Shown: one piece after another, positions 45,571 to 57,684 of the stretch
Layout: every line of letters begins with the position of its first letter
Position numbering within the stretch: the first letter of the stretch is position 1
NCBI GenBank assembly: GCA_008973525.1
Contig: WACJ01000501.1
Span: 2,232,001 to 2,296,000, forward strand
DNA length: 64,000 nt
DNA from: Stenopsyche tienmushanensis
Taxonomy: Eukaryota; Arthropoda; Insecta; Trichoptera; Stenopsychidae
Direction: 5' to 3'
Translations under genes and position numbers: made by a program
The notes under the pieces: model-generated
Seen by the model: only the letters and a program-made list of their open reading frames with translations
Told to the model about the DNA's origin: nothing
Database searches by the model: none

Positions 45571-47764
45571 ATTTAGCATAGCGTAATTTTCATCGATAAT
45601 TTTCAAAAAGGAAAAACAATATACGGCGAATACTATGCGATTTTTTTCTCTTTTATGTCAGGACTTCTGGGACTACCTCGTACATCCAAATTATATTACT
45701 CCTTATAGGTATTTATTGCGTTATTTTAATATCGTAGATTATAGGTTTCATTATAATATAGCATAGATATAAATAATGTATTTATCATTTAATCGTGTCT
45801 AAAAATATTCAAGTTCACTTTGCTCGATGAATTATGAAAGAAGTGTAAGAGGCATTGAACATTGCCTATCCCTATGGAGCATCTGTGTTAGTCATACGAG
45901 TCCCATTTTTTCCGTTTTGTGTGCCTGTGACTATATTTTTGGCTTAATGATTGCTGTAGCTATTATCCCGAAGCTCTTTACACGTAGCCATTATCAGGGC
46001 TTGTGTAAGTTTACATGTCGCATTAGGCCCGTGCGTGAAATTAACGCTTCATAGAATCTCATGTCACGTGGCATTTTACGCAACACTTGCCCCAAAGAGT
46101 TTCTCCACGGTGTCTTGCTTCCGAGCACACAGTTTGTTCATTATCTTCACGCAATTTTTCCATATCCTCAGGTACGCAGCCCATCGCCGCCGGCTTTAAG
46201 CGAAGATACGTGTCGCTGAATTAGGGATGAGTCTTAGTATGGACAGAGGTCGTTCCCGCCTCCCTTCGCTGCCGAAATTGATTTGAATTGATAAGGATCT
46301 CCCGAAGCAAAATGCTTTCGGATTCCCTGCTCAGATTTTTCTCCTCTTTTGGACGTGACCCTCCTGCGTTGGCACGTGGAAATGAGGATCATTTTCATCC
46401 ACGGCCGCTCGGTTAGGGATCGGTGGGTGTTGGGAAGCATTTAGCAGAACACATCCAAAGTTCAGCATTAGCAGACTCCCGTTTATATTCGGCCACAAGA
46501 GTACTTAGAGAGCTGCCGTACACACTTCAAATATTTAGTCCCGGTAATTATTCGGCAAAGGAAGAAGAGTTAGCAGCGGCGAGGCCAACTTTGCCACCCG
46601 AGATGGTTGAACTCCTTAGACAACTTTGACGGTGCGGCACATTCATATTTGTTTATAGTTAGGATTTATACGCATCCCGGCCCATTATCCAGATTGTTCC
46701 TTTAAACTTGCGTGAACAATTAACCTGGTGGCACTAATTTGCACGACCCCCTGGGTCAACACCACCACTCGGGGGATGCTACGCAAATACATATTAGAAT
46801 CCATAATTAGGCCTACACTAAGAGAACGACGTACTCCGAAAGGTCACCGACCAAAGTTAAGCTACCAACTGAAAATCGACCATATAGAAGTTGATGATAC
46901 CTATAATAATATTAGTAAACTTGATGCCATAAATGATACACACATCATAAATGTATTACTGATCATTGGCAATTAAATCACAAGGATTAAATATCATAAG
47001 TCATCCTTATTTCCATGGCTTTTATGATATAAATCCTTATTTAGAAGTTAAGCTTAATAAATTTGCAGTTAAAATTATTTTTCTATTTATATTTGGATAC
47101 ATAATAGCATAAAATCTTTTGAATTTACATTGAATTAATTAATAATGATATCCTTGAGGCTGATGCTGCGAAACTAAATACTTGATATCTGGTTCAATTT
47201 TCATAGGGAACAAACGAAGCTTTCCTCTTTTAGAAATATTCAGACGGTTTCTCTGTTTGGTCATAATATGATTAACGACACAAAGCCTGATTCTATAAGA
47301 TATAAGCTAGGGAAAATGTATCAAAGAAATCGGATACATAATATTATGCCAGAAGCTTTCATGTTCACCATATCTAATTTAAAACAGTTTTTCTTGGAAA
47401 ATTATATCAAACTTCTGAGTATTTGCTTGCAAATTCAAAATATCGAGAGTTACATCAAATTTGGTGGGCGGTAGGGACCAGATTGATTACTATTAGCCTT
47501 GAAAAAGAGGCTTCAAAAGGTGGAAAATAGTCAGAAAAGGGCTGTTTAGTTTCAAATGTGTACTTTTAAAGCTTTACGCATGAAAATAGATAAAAGATAT
47601 TAGGCTTCAAGATTTTGAAAAGTCTTAGAAGTCTTTTTCTAAAGCATGCAACGATGAATTTGAATGAATTTTTCCTTAAAATTTAATTATCATCCTATAG
47701 GGCTGTAATACTTATAAACTTACATAAGAAGATACTGCACTTATCAGAAGATCAATATATTATA
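45571..47764. other. Non-coding stretch
   Basis: 46060-46640 is GC-moderate, low-copy, with open frames of 68 codons on each strand and no motif. Others (75, 82 and 68 codons) likewise. Nothing further supported. Confidence 0.45.
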
Positions 47765-48125
47765 ACATCCCGGGGGCGCCGCTGATCTCGCGAGCCCCCG
47801 GTCTGTTACCTCACCGCTATCACCGCTACCAATCGTGACGTTTCTCCGGCTTCGATGACCGCACCGCGGGTCGCACGCAACACCGGAGCGCTACGCACTA
47901 GCCGCAACGCCGATCTCGAAGACCGATCAACAGCGGACGTGCCCCCAACAACACGAGGGGGCGGGAAAGAAATCAGGATGCCAAAATTGTAGTATTATTT
48001 AACGCAAACTGGCGACGATCGCGAGGCACGTAGTCTCCATATGAGCCGGCGATCTGTCGCGGGACCAACATGCGCGTCTTTTCCATCCCAAGACTATAAC
48101 TCGACTCGCCTCGCCCGCCTTCCGG
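47765..48125 (-). mobile_element. GC-rich island, possible solo LTR of another family
   Basis: An abrupt GC-rich block (CCCGGGGGCGCCGCTGATCT ... GACTCGCCTCGCCCGCCTTC) stands out from flanks made mostly of A/T. It starts after ATATTATAACAT and ends before AACAATATGTTAT; ATAT-type words on both sides could be a target duplication. Inverted, the block would start TGTTGATTAACC. No coding frame. The edges, length (about 350 bp) and composition suggest an LTR, but clear TG...CA ends are not visible. Confidence 0.35.
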
Positions 48126-48392
48126 TTAATCAACAATATGTTATGACTATTCGTTTTCAATACATGATTCCATGTAAATTATGATAATCTTATAAAAAAT
48201 CCTAATAAGGATCCGTCTATGTAATAGTTTTTTTTGATGTATTAATGCAGGGATCACCAATTTTTTTTCAGTTAGATTAGAAATAAGGATCATAAGTCAA
48301 ATAAAAGGCACTCTGTGTGGCTAGTCTAGTTATACTATTAATCAAAAAATCGTCTTAACTATCTTTTTTTAATTTATGGAAAGAGATTACTG

Positions 48393-48560
48393 CTACGAGT
48401 CTGCAGGAAGGACAACTTCCCGCAGCCAAAGCTATCCATCGACTCTCCGCTTATTGTGCATTAACAACAAATAAGAAGTGATGCACATGCATTAACCTAA
48501 AAATATGTCGTTAACAAGACACAATTAGTTCGCAGGAAGACAGAAGATGCCACTGGCAAA
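48393..48560 (-). mobile_element. LTR fragment (main LTR family), highly diverged
   Basis: CTGCAGGAAGGACAACTTCC followed by CGCAGCCAAAGCTATCC, CTCTCCGC and CAGGAAGACAGAAGATGCC follow the order of 57907-58110. The stem-loop is still pairable. Sense minus. Confidence 0.6.
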
Positions 48561-50701
48561 TTGAATTTGCACAAATATTTCATTATTTAATTTGATTTTT
48601 TTAATTTGATTTTGTATATTCGTTAGTTTTCGACAAGAATATTATGACTATTATATGATTATGTAAAAATATCGTAAGTATGATCGGAGATGTTCACGAA
48701 AGCGCGCGTTAAGAGTCACTGCCAGTGTTTTAGGATTTTATCCGGGTAATAGCCCCTTTTTTGTATTTTTAGCAGGTAGGCGAAACACTATGAAGGATCA
48801 TAAAAACCAATATTCCTTTCCAAATTGTGTCCTTAACACAATACGCAAAATAAAATAGCATGATTTTAAATCTGAGTTGAGAAAAAAGTGTAGAAACAGA
48901 ATGTCGAGCCAGACTCGACATAGGACCGGGAAGAGCTATTAGAGCATTTATGAATTAAATAAAAAGCAAATTAATATTAAATCAATTTTGAGTGGGTTTC
49001 ATAGACAGCGAAAAGGCATTCGGTCATGTACGGCATCTTATACAATGTTTATAAAAAAATTTACCTTTTGTAAAAAAAAAATATATTTACGATAGACGAC
49101 AGATTAATATAGTATTTATAGGGGATTTATTAAGAAAAAATGTGCAATGGAAAGCATAAGTTATCCAATTTAAATTATTAATTTTATACAGATTTTATCA
49201 ATAATATGTTGAAATAAAGGATGGTTGAAATTAAAAAAAATTGAAACTTTTTACTAATATTTCGCTGCTGTAAACCGAAAACGATGAACGAAAATGGCCA
49301 AAAATACAGTGTACAATTATACACTCGAGTCTATACCCCTAGGGCAAAATACGCCCGTATGATGATTTCATTTTGAAAGTTGGATTTTAGCGACCAATTC
49401 ATTATTTGAGTGTCAAATTTGTTCATTTAGCAGATAAAAACTAGCATCCCGTGGATGTAATCTATTTGCTTCCAATTTGACATTTCAGAACATCCTCGCT
49501 CCCTTGCGGCGTTTTTTCTGCACAGCGCAAAAAAATGTTACACGATCTTCAAAAATCATAAATCAAACGGATTCGCAGATTTATTACGCCGGCCAAAGCT
49601 GATAAAATTCAAATAAAAACGATCACAATGTATCGGATGCAGCAGCACGTCCAAGAGTAGATAACCCTGGCGAAGTTCACAAGTGAGATAATTCCTCACA
49701 GAGTGCATGTGATAGCACAGCATAAATTTTGGTTGCTTGCATTATGCAGAGTAACCAATCATAAAGTTGAAGGGTCTGCTATTACCAAGCTCTTGCTGAA
49801 AGCTCCAAACGGATACTCTAAGCTTTTCTATTAAACTTAATCCTTAAAACAACCTTCAGCGACGTAGTTAAGGCTTCAACATGTACCAAAGCAAACACTT
49901 ATTTACATCTTCTATGATAAATCAAGCGAAGAAGAATTTTGGACGGAGTAACGTATTTTAAGTGTTGTATATAAATCTTCACTTCTTAAACGAAAGTGAA
50001 CGAACGAAAAGCCCAATAGACTGCACAATCAACCCTTATAGAATATCGACATAAAGTCAATGAACGTTGTCGTCTTTCAATCTGTTTAAATTCAATATTA
50101 GTATATTTTTCACTATCCTATGAAAATATATTAGAGAGATATGCAAAAATTTTATAATATATATATCCAGGCGGCATAAGCCCGTAATAAAAAAGACAAT
50201 ATTTATGACCGATTGTGAAACTTAAACAACCTACCCAATCAGTCATCTTCGGACAATATCGTTTTATAATGAGAGTTCGTAATCATTCTGTAGATATGTT
50301 TGGTTCTGGTGTCCGATTACTTACATTCGTCATGTCAGCGGTCTAAAAAACGGACCGGTAGGACACATAGACTTTATGGCCACTCCCTTCTCGTTCAGGG
50401 CTTTTTGCGGCATATTTGGGGATGCATACCCAGGGCTATCTGTACAATCACGGAAGCCCCCTCAGAGACTAACTTACATAAATAGCTCGCGACAAATGAG
50501 CCCTTGGGGACATGGATATTAAATTCCGGTTTTGCACCTTGATGTGGAATTTTATTGAGCGGGTTTGCTTGGTGCCGAATAGCGGGACACCTATGTTCCT
50601 TTGTATCAGGTGTGAAGTGATGTTTCATCCTAAATTGATGCAAATCTTGGCCTTATTGCTATGAAACATCGCCAAGCACTCGATTGAAACATCATCACGG
50701 C
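48561..50701. other. Non-coding stretch with an RT-like trace
   Basis: 48997-49045 reads FIDSEKAFGHVRHLIQCL, like block A of a non-LTR reverse transcriptase. No neighbouring block could be placed. 50150-50170 is a (TA)n run. 50300-50650 has short open frames on both strands with no motif. Confidence 0.35.
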
Positions 50702-51387
50702 TAGGGAATCCAATCCAGAGCCAAAATTTCGATTACGGGATTGCATTAGACAATCCCGGGATCCCGGGATCGGAATTTTCAATGGTTTAAGAAATTACAT
50801 TGATAAATTTGATAAAAATTACTAATAAGTTCATTTGTTTGATATAAAAAATTTTGAAGGCGAAAGAAATTTATTAATTTAAGAAAAGATAAAAATACAA
50901 TTCAAAAATAAAATAAACGAAACACTAAAAATTTCAAATATTATTTTGAAAATATGCCCGAAGTAACATTAAAGCATCGAGTGTTTCCTCATTTAGTTTG
51001 GATCTGATTTTGGTAGCCAGGCAATGCAGAAAATGCTGGTGCTGAAAATGCTAGTTCAAGCTGATGACCATTTTCGTATAACACCATCAAAGTGATAGGT
51101 AAAATTCTTTCCTGCTGAGACACGAACAAAAACTCGCAAAATTCCCGATTTTCCGACAAATTATTTATTTCCGTCGCTGCAGATGAATACTTATACACTA
51201 TAATACTTTGATGTGATTCGTAATTATATTACGGAGGAATACAAAAAATCTGAGCCCCGTATCTATTATATTTCATATCGATATTACCATTATTAGAGTC
51301 GAGGTGTAGTAAATACATCACCGGTAGGGAAAGGTTAATGTTTCAATCCCGAATTTTTTGGGACTACGTTTACCAATCCCGGGATTC
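50702..51387 (-). mobile_element. hAT-like element, right part, with transposase end
   Basis: The outer end TAGGGAATCCAATCC at 50702 is the same terminal sequence as at 38673, so in the minus direction it is the right end. Subterminal CCCGGGATCCCGGGAT lies at 50757-50772. The minus strand at 51014-50934 encodes KIRSKLNEETLDALMLLRAY then FQNN and a stop, typical of the C-terminal dimerisation segment of hAT transposases (L-x3-T/N-x-LD-x-L-x-FLR-x-Y/F). The interior 51065-51387 matches the copy at 38735-39215. The left end is missing. Confidence 0.6.
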
Positions 51388-54068
51388 TTAAGCATGTCAT
51401 GGTGGCGTGCGGGTGCTTATTTAGCCGTTCGCAAAATTAAGTCAAAATATTTATTCAATCTTACGTATTATTAAAAAAAATACCACCGAAAAGGGTGTTT
51501 TTTTCTCTCTTTATTTTTCAAACCAGCGCCATTTTGTTTCTTTTGAATAAAAAATATTAATTGAGTGTCATAAAATAGCGACATTCACGCAATTTAATAT
51601 TCTTTTTTTACTTTTTTGTTTTAGATAAACCTGAATTAAAATACTGATGAACGCTGCAGACTTGCATCTTTTTTGACATGCCATTTTGATGTTTTAAAAG
51701 CGATATAATATACATTTTTTTAATTACGAATTTATCATTTAGTAATATATAAAAGTGTCCTAATAAATTCCAAAAAGATTAATCTCATTGTGCAGTGTAT
51801 TTATTGTGAAAAAAAAATTGTTAAAAACATTTGGATCATCAAAGTGAGTTTGACTCAATAAGTTCGTAGGATTTTTTTAGCTTGAAGCTTTTTTAGTTTG
51901 GGATTATCTTTTGGTGATATCTTCAAAAAATCCCAAAATTTTTCATGATTGGTAGCATATAATAGGGCCACATTTTCATACAAAAAACAGAACCTAATAT
52001 TATCTAATAGTCATTGTATGGAAATCACTGATACGTTACTTAAACCCAATCGATGCACTTTATGATGTTATCGAATATTTCGAAAATTAATCTCAATCAA
52101 AAACACATGAGAAAATTTAATGATCCATTTTTAAAGGAAGTCGTGAAGTCTTTCGCAAAATGTATTAATTTTTTTATTGGAATTTTATGATATACAGCGA
52201 ATGATAGAATTTGAAGCGCGCTGTCTAGTTATTGGATAGGTGAAAGCAGTACATACAAAAGGAAGAAGTTGGCTGAAACTTGGATCCCGGGGAATATTTG
52301 CAATATTTTAACGACGACATCGACTTTTGAGAATTCATGTCGGTGATGTTCCCGTATTTTGCGAAAGGACATGCACTCGGAGAATGCTTTTGCCTTCAGC
52401 AGAAGTTCCATCGTAAAAGTGTACGGAAGAAGTGCATTTCCGTGCATATTTTGTCGTTGTGTCCCAACTGCATAGGAAAAGATGTCATCTCTTCATGGAG
52501 CCACGAGGCAGACAACTTTCAACGCAGCACTTCCTACTGTTTTAGATTCGAAAAATGCCACTTTTACAAAGCTCCACGTCGTTAAACTTCCAAAATATCA
52601 CTCTGTATCAGTGCAGAAAACGGTAGCAAGATTGTACAGCATTAAAGGACCATATTTCTTCGATAAGGTAATAAATTGTCTCAGACTTTTGTATCTGCGC
52701 CACACCTGCTCTTAATTAGTTCACACGGTGAAAACTAAGCAGTATTCGGTTGTAATTTCATTGAATTAAGTCTTAAATAATTCCCCGAGTCTTGTACAAA
52801 TTAAATTTAATTAAATCCATTCTACTGATAACAAATATATTAAAACTCGCTTCTGAATAACTTGAAATTAAATTTAACGCAAGACGATTAAATAAATCAC
52901 CATAACTTCTCTGCTTTTATAAGCAATTCTTGAAAAAATATACGATTCTCTGAAGGCAGCCCTTCATCGCAGGCAATCCCTATGTGATTTTTCTGGGGTT
53001 CCAGAATTGAATTGGGATCAATAAGGGATTTTTTTAATTCAGCTGCTACGTTCGTATGTTCATTTGCTGTCCATACAAATACACATTTCTCTCAAGACCG
53101 CGCAGCGTGAGTCAAGTTTGTATATCAATAAATGAACCTTAACACTGTTGATAGCATACAATATTCATTCATTTATTCGCGCAAATACAAACAATATACA
53201 TATGTGCCTTCAGTTTTAGTAACAAAATAATGCATTTGTTGAAGCTTGATATCGATGAATTTGGGCCGATCGATACAATCGATACAATAATTGATATTTA
53301 ATATGATTTTAAGAAGCTCCATTGTTATTTTAATATTCATTTTGTACTATGCATTTGGGATAGTACAAAATAAATAAGGGATTGGGATCAATAAGGGATT
53401 TTCGTGATATTTTAGAATATTTATGTGTGTACGGGTACCTTTACAGCACTACCTTACCATCGCCTTGAGACACAAGGCGTTTTCTCCGTATCTCTCTCCG
53501 ATTCACTAAATTTCGCATTCAATCAATGTATTTGAATTAACTTTATTGCAGTTTTATGAAAATATTTGACAGAGTGAAAGATTGAAAAATATATTTTTAA
53601 AAAAATTATGAGATGAACCTTAAAGATGTTCCTAGAACGGAATGGTCCAACATGTAAGATGATATTGTTTCGACATCATTACTAAAAATCAGATTGCTTG
53701 TCCATAATTAACAATTTTAAAAACCCCACCCCTTTATCGTGTATTTTAATTAGATAAACAAAGAATTTGGGCTCATCATGAAATGTCGCTAACCGCATAA
53801 GAACAGCAACAAAACAGCTGTCTTTTTAATTTTAATGTCAATTTTATCTTTCTGTTTGATATAATAAATATTATATTAGAAATAAAAGCACTTCATTGAA
53901 AATAAAGTCCATTGAATCCTTTTTTGCAATATTTAGACGTGTATGGGTACCTTTTGAATGAGCTATTTTGCATCAAAACATGAATTTCAAAGACAAATCC
54001 AAGTGTAAAAATATTTTATTTAATAAAAATGGACATTTTAATTTTAATATCATAAGATTATTTGATTC
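51388..54068. other. Non-coding stretch
   Basis: An open frame of 77 codons (52482-52715) is followed in frame by a GATAAG/GTAATA donor-like sequence, but I recognise no protein. 53011-53032 and 53381-53402 are exact 22-bp direct repeats; 53339-53371 is a perfect 12-bp stem-loop. 53130-53290 shares words with 56630-56890. Otherwise A/T-rich. Confidence 0.4.
53339..53371. other. Perfect 12-bp stem-loop
   Basis: ATTTTGTACTAT (53339-53350), 9-base loop, then ATAGTACAAAAT (53360-53371). It ends ten bases before the second copy of the 22-bp direct repeat. Confidence 0.55.
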
Positions 54069-54070
54069 TA

Positions 54071-54716
54071 TTAGGTTGTCCCATAAGTTTCTTTCGTTTT
54101 CATATCAAGAAAAAAATAAACAATAATTTGTATTACATCAAAATTTATTGAATAATATAAGATCTATTCTGTTCTATTACCTTTATCCATCTCTCCGAAA
54201 GCCTCATATTGCCTCCTTGTCTTCTGCTCGTCTTTCTGACGAGCAAAGATACATGATGCCTGGCGTAATCTTGATGAAAAACAATGCCTTGTCTGTTCGC
54301 TAATTCTGGCCGTTTTCTGGCAATTGCATCTTTGAGATTGTCTAGTTGGAAACAATATTTTGTTGAATTGATCGTTTCATCTTGCTGAAGTAGCTCATAA
54401 TAAACTACCCCCTTCCAGTCCCACCAAATGCATAGCATAACCTATTTTTTGGGTATAGGCCAGGTTTAGCTACATTTAAAGCTTCTGTACCCTTGGTCCA
54501 AGACCGTTTACGTTGGATATTCTCATAGAGTATCCAACTTTCATCTCCAGTGACAAGTCTCTTCAAAAAAGGTTGGCTATTATGTCGTTGGAGAAGAAGA
54601 TCGCATGTTGAAATACGCTGAAGTTTATTTGAGTCAGTCAGTTCATGTGGATACCACACATCTGAACGATTGATGTAGCCCAATTATTTGCGAAAGAAAC
54701 TAATGGGACAACCTAA
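54071..54716 (-). mobile_element. 646-bp internally deleted mariner (irritans-like) with both ends
   Basis: Terminal inverted repeats of 26 bp, starting TTAGGTTGTCCCATAAGTTT, match at 25 of 26 positions (54071-54096 and 54691-54716), and TA lies directly outside each (54069-54070, 54717-54718). Full mariners are about 1.3 kb; this one has lost the N-terminal third and a C-terminal segment. The intact ends mean it could in principle be moved by a transposase supplied elsewhere, but itself encodes none. Confidence 0.85.
54145..54683 (-). pseudogene. Mariner transposase remnant
   Basis: Two minus-strand frames: 54683-54405 encodes GYINRSDVWYPHEL...LKRLVTGDESWILYENIQRKRSW, and 54438-54145 encodes MLCIWWDWKGVVYYEL...RPELANRQGIVFHQD. 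They overlap by a frameshift near 54437 in an A-rich stretch. First and second catalytic Asp are present (codons at 54543-54545 and 54268-54270). The third, normally in PYSPDLAPSDYH, is deleted: HHVSLLVRK jumps to a stretch close to the C-terminus (RWIKVIEQN). The DNA-binding N-terminus is also missing. Wording is that of the irritans type of mariner. Confidence 0.9.
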
Positions 54717-56629
54717 TATTTGAATCCTTGTATTTTACTTATTTTTTTCAATTTGCTATACTTAGGGACAATCTTTATATCATGCAGAATTTAAATGTGT
54801 ACTAAAAAATGTCTGATTAGATTTAAGCCAAAGGATTTAGCTAAAAAATAAAATAATTATCCTTTAAAAACATGAAGAAAAATATAATTTAATAAATAGC
54901 AGAAACATCCATTAAGTACATGGTTTTTAGGGAGTTTAATTAAAATAAAGCTTGGCGCCTGTTGTAAATTTATTTAAATAATTTTAGCAGGTGTTGTAGT
55001 GTCATGTATTAATTATGCCTGTTTAATTAAGATTATTAAAATATTTCTTCATACTTAGAGTTATTTACTTCAAAAAATAAATCATCAAGGAAATCTAGCA
55101 GTATTTTTGATGCAGTTTTGTACTTCCAACTGATGATAATGATATGATAATATTTGAATGTGTGTGACACTTCAAAACTTGATTCGATACTCGAGGGGTG
55201 CTTACATTCACGCAAGGGGATGTACATACACACAAACGTACGAGGGTATGCGATAAATTCGGGCTTAGGTCACCAATTATGAGGATTGTGTATCACATTC
55301 ACTGTTTATGTAGAAGTCGGTCTCACAGACCGCCACTCTGCGATAAAATGTAACAGCTTGAAATTTATTGCCGTTTATCGAACACGGCAAGTCTTTGGGG
55401 GATTCCCGGTGGCCGGTGACACGTTACCCTTTATGGTATCTTCGTCGCGAACCGACGTTACCAATATTTTACGACGCAAACTACGCAAGTATACTTGCAT
55501 GCAAGACTTGTTTTGGACTTATTGCAAATTTTACACGCTCGGTTCTTTGATTGAAGAGATATATGTCGCGATTTTTCTAACTTCGCCGTAGTAAATTTGG
55601 CATAAAACGGATATAGGCGTTCCTAGTAAACTGGACAACACATTGTCTCAGATCAATATTTTATGAAAGAATATAAATTACTATATAATTCGTAGTTAAA
55701 TATAAAAGATAATCACTCAATCTTCATATACTCAGCGTACTGTGTCCCATTATTATATAAAAAAAAACGTTTATATAATGCTCAAAAACAGTTCCCTGTT
55801 GTATCAACAAAGCGATATAGTTGCTTTAGATTAAGTTATTTAAAACAATAACTTAATTTTGGTACTGAATCAGTATTTTTCATTTAAACACACAGTGCCC
55901 TGACATAGACAATAGTCCCCTGTATCGATTTTTCAAAAAACACTCACTATTTTCTAAAGCAATGAAAATATTTTTAATTCACCAGGTTCTATAAGCAAAA
56001 AAATAGTAAAAAATAGGTGTGTAGTAAGCTGTAGTTTATTTAATAGATGGCTCCCTAGCACAGTGGGCTGAAGTAAACCACTGGCAGACAGGCCAACTTC
56101 ACGCTCTGCCTCTCAACCGATGCAATTATATATATGGAGTATCTTCACTTTGTAACGTCATAAATCATCATGCATGCCACTGCACCAGTGGCAAAATCTC
56201 ATGAAATTACACGCTCGAAAAAAGGATTAAGTGTAAAATGGGACAAAAGTGCCTCTGTGCTTGAAGATATTTCATTTCGAACATATATTCATTGAAATAA
56301 TACATACACTTTTATATTTTTCTTAGATAAAATTCAAATAAATTCACGCCTTGATCGAAAAATATAGTGTTGCATAAGGATGACAGAGAGATCTAAAAGA
56401 GGCTAGGAGACGCTGAACGATAGTCAGCCAGTATAATATTTTATATACAAACTCACATTGAGGAAGATCCCAGCTGCGAGACTCTGATGGCTACGAACCT
56501 TTTCGTTAAACATATCTAACTCAGCTCTAAGATCTCTTTATCTTAGATCGCTTATAATCGCTTTACACCGATTACTTTCTGTTAGCTCCTATCAGCGTAA
56601 GACCGTCTTCAATTCGAGTCGATTGTAAA

Positions 56630-56890
56630 TAAACACTATTGATAGCATACAAGACCACGTCATTTCTTTACATAAACATTACACAAAAAATCGATTCATT
56701 TGCTCCTGATTTAGATGAAAATGATAATTGGACAGTATCGCTACGAACAGGAAGCAATTTAATAAATAAACACTGTCGATAGCACAAAATATTCGGTATT
56801 TTCTTTGCGCAAGCAAATAACAAACTTGAAATCGAAATCATTACAAGTCGATAAATTTGGGCTAACGATCTATACAATCGTGCGATGTAT
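56630..56890. repeat. Tandem and dispersed repeat AATAAACACTRTYGATAGCA
   Basis: AAATAAACACTATTGATAGC (56628) and AAATAAACACTGTCGATAGC (56764) are about 136 bp apart; a third copy, AACACTGTTGATAGCATACA, is at 53140. After each follow ATTC/ATTT, GCGCAA and CAAAC words. GATAAATTTGGGC...CGAT near 56851 matches GATGAATTTGGGCCGATCGA at 53253. Unassigned repeat family. Confidence 0.5.
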
Positions 56891-56897
56891 GCAGGGA

Positions 56898-56960
56898 AGC
56901 TCTCTGTCTCTGTCTCCCGAACTGCGCTACGTTCTCTCTCTGTCTCTGTCTGTCTCTGAG
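56898..56960 (+). repeat. CT-rich microsatellite
   Basis: CTCTCTGTCTCTGTCTCCCG, a short break, then CTCTCTCTGTCTCTGTCTGT. Simple (CT/GTCT)n sequence. Confidence 0.8.
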
Positions 56961-57680
56961 CTCAATGTAAAAGAGTGCTCTTTCAAATAAGCGGAGGTCC
57001 CTGGCCCTGGGATAGTACTCCTTTAGGGGTTAAGGGATACAATATATAAGGGAGACTTTCAAGATTTTATTAAAATAATTAATTTCTAATTAATTAATGA
57101 GTAATAAAATAAAATTCCAGCATAAAGAAATAAATAAATATAAATGATTCAATTTAATTTAAGACTGGCTTTAATGAAGAAAAATGAAAAAAAAAATTAT
57201 CAGTGTCATTATACGACGGGGTGGTTGTTAAAAATTTTTTTATTAAATATTTTCTCTGACTAAAATAGCTAAAACTCCGTAAATACTTAGAATTTTGAAA
57301 ATTTCTTTGGAGAATATATTTTTAAAAGTCTAATCTTTGGGTCTAAGCTTTGGATTAATGGGTCTAAAATGTGTGTTTCAAACTCTGACGTTGCTGGATT
57401 ATTCTTCATCATGGCCAATGCTGATCCTTCAAAGGGATACAAGGGTATCACGTGTTTCCTCGTTGAATGAGAAACCCCAGGTTTAACAATAGCAAATTCA
57501 GAAAAGAAACTCGGAAATAAGGCGTAAAGAACATGCATGGTATACTTCGACAATGTCCGAGTTCATAAATCAAATATTCTCGGAGAATTTAGCCATGTTT
57601 ATAAATATGCAGCTGGTTTTTTAAACGAGAGCAGAATTAATATTGCAGCCCAAATGATCGGATTGTGTCAAGGATGTTTG

Positions 57681-57684
57681 GATG
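57681..57684 (+). repeat. Target-site duplication GATG (partner 58147-58150)
   Basis: GATG directly precedes the LTR and is repeated directly after it. In the pseudogene it is the Asp codon and the first base of the next codon. Confidence 0.85.

Larger units (their letters stand above)
54719..57308. other. Non-coding stretch
   Basis: 55240-55600 is low-copy and GC-moderate; a 101-codon open frame (55286-55591) has no motif. 56380-56620 has a repeat-like look but no partner in the window. See separate entries for 56630-56960. Confidence 0.4.

Noticed and set aside
55286..55591. 101-codon plus-strand frame
   Set aside because: No motif or splice context; unique non-coding DNA is the simpler reading.
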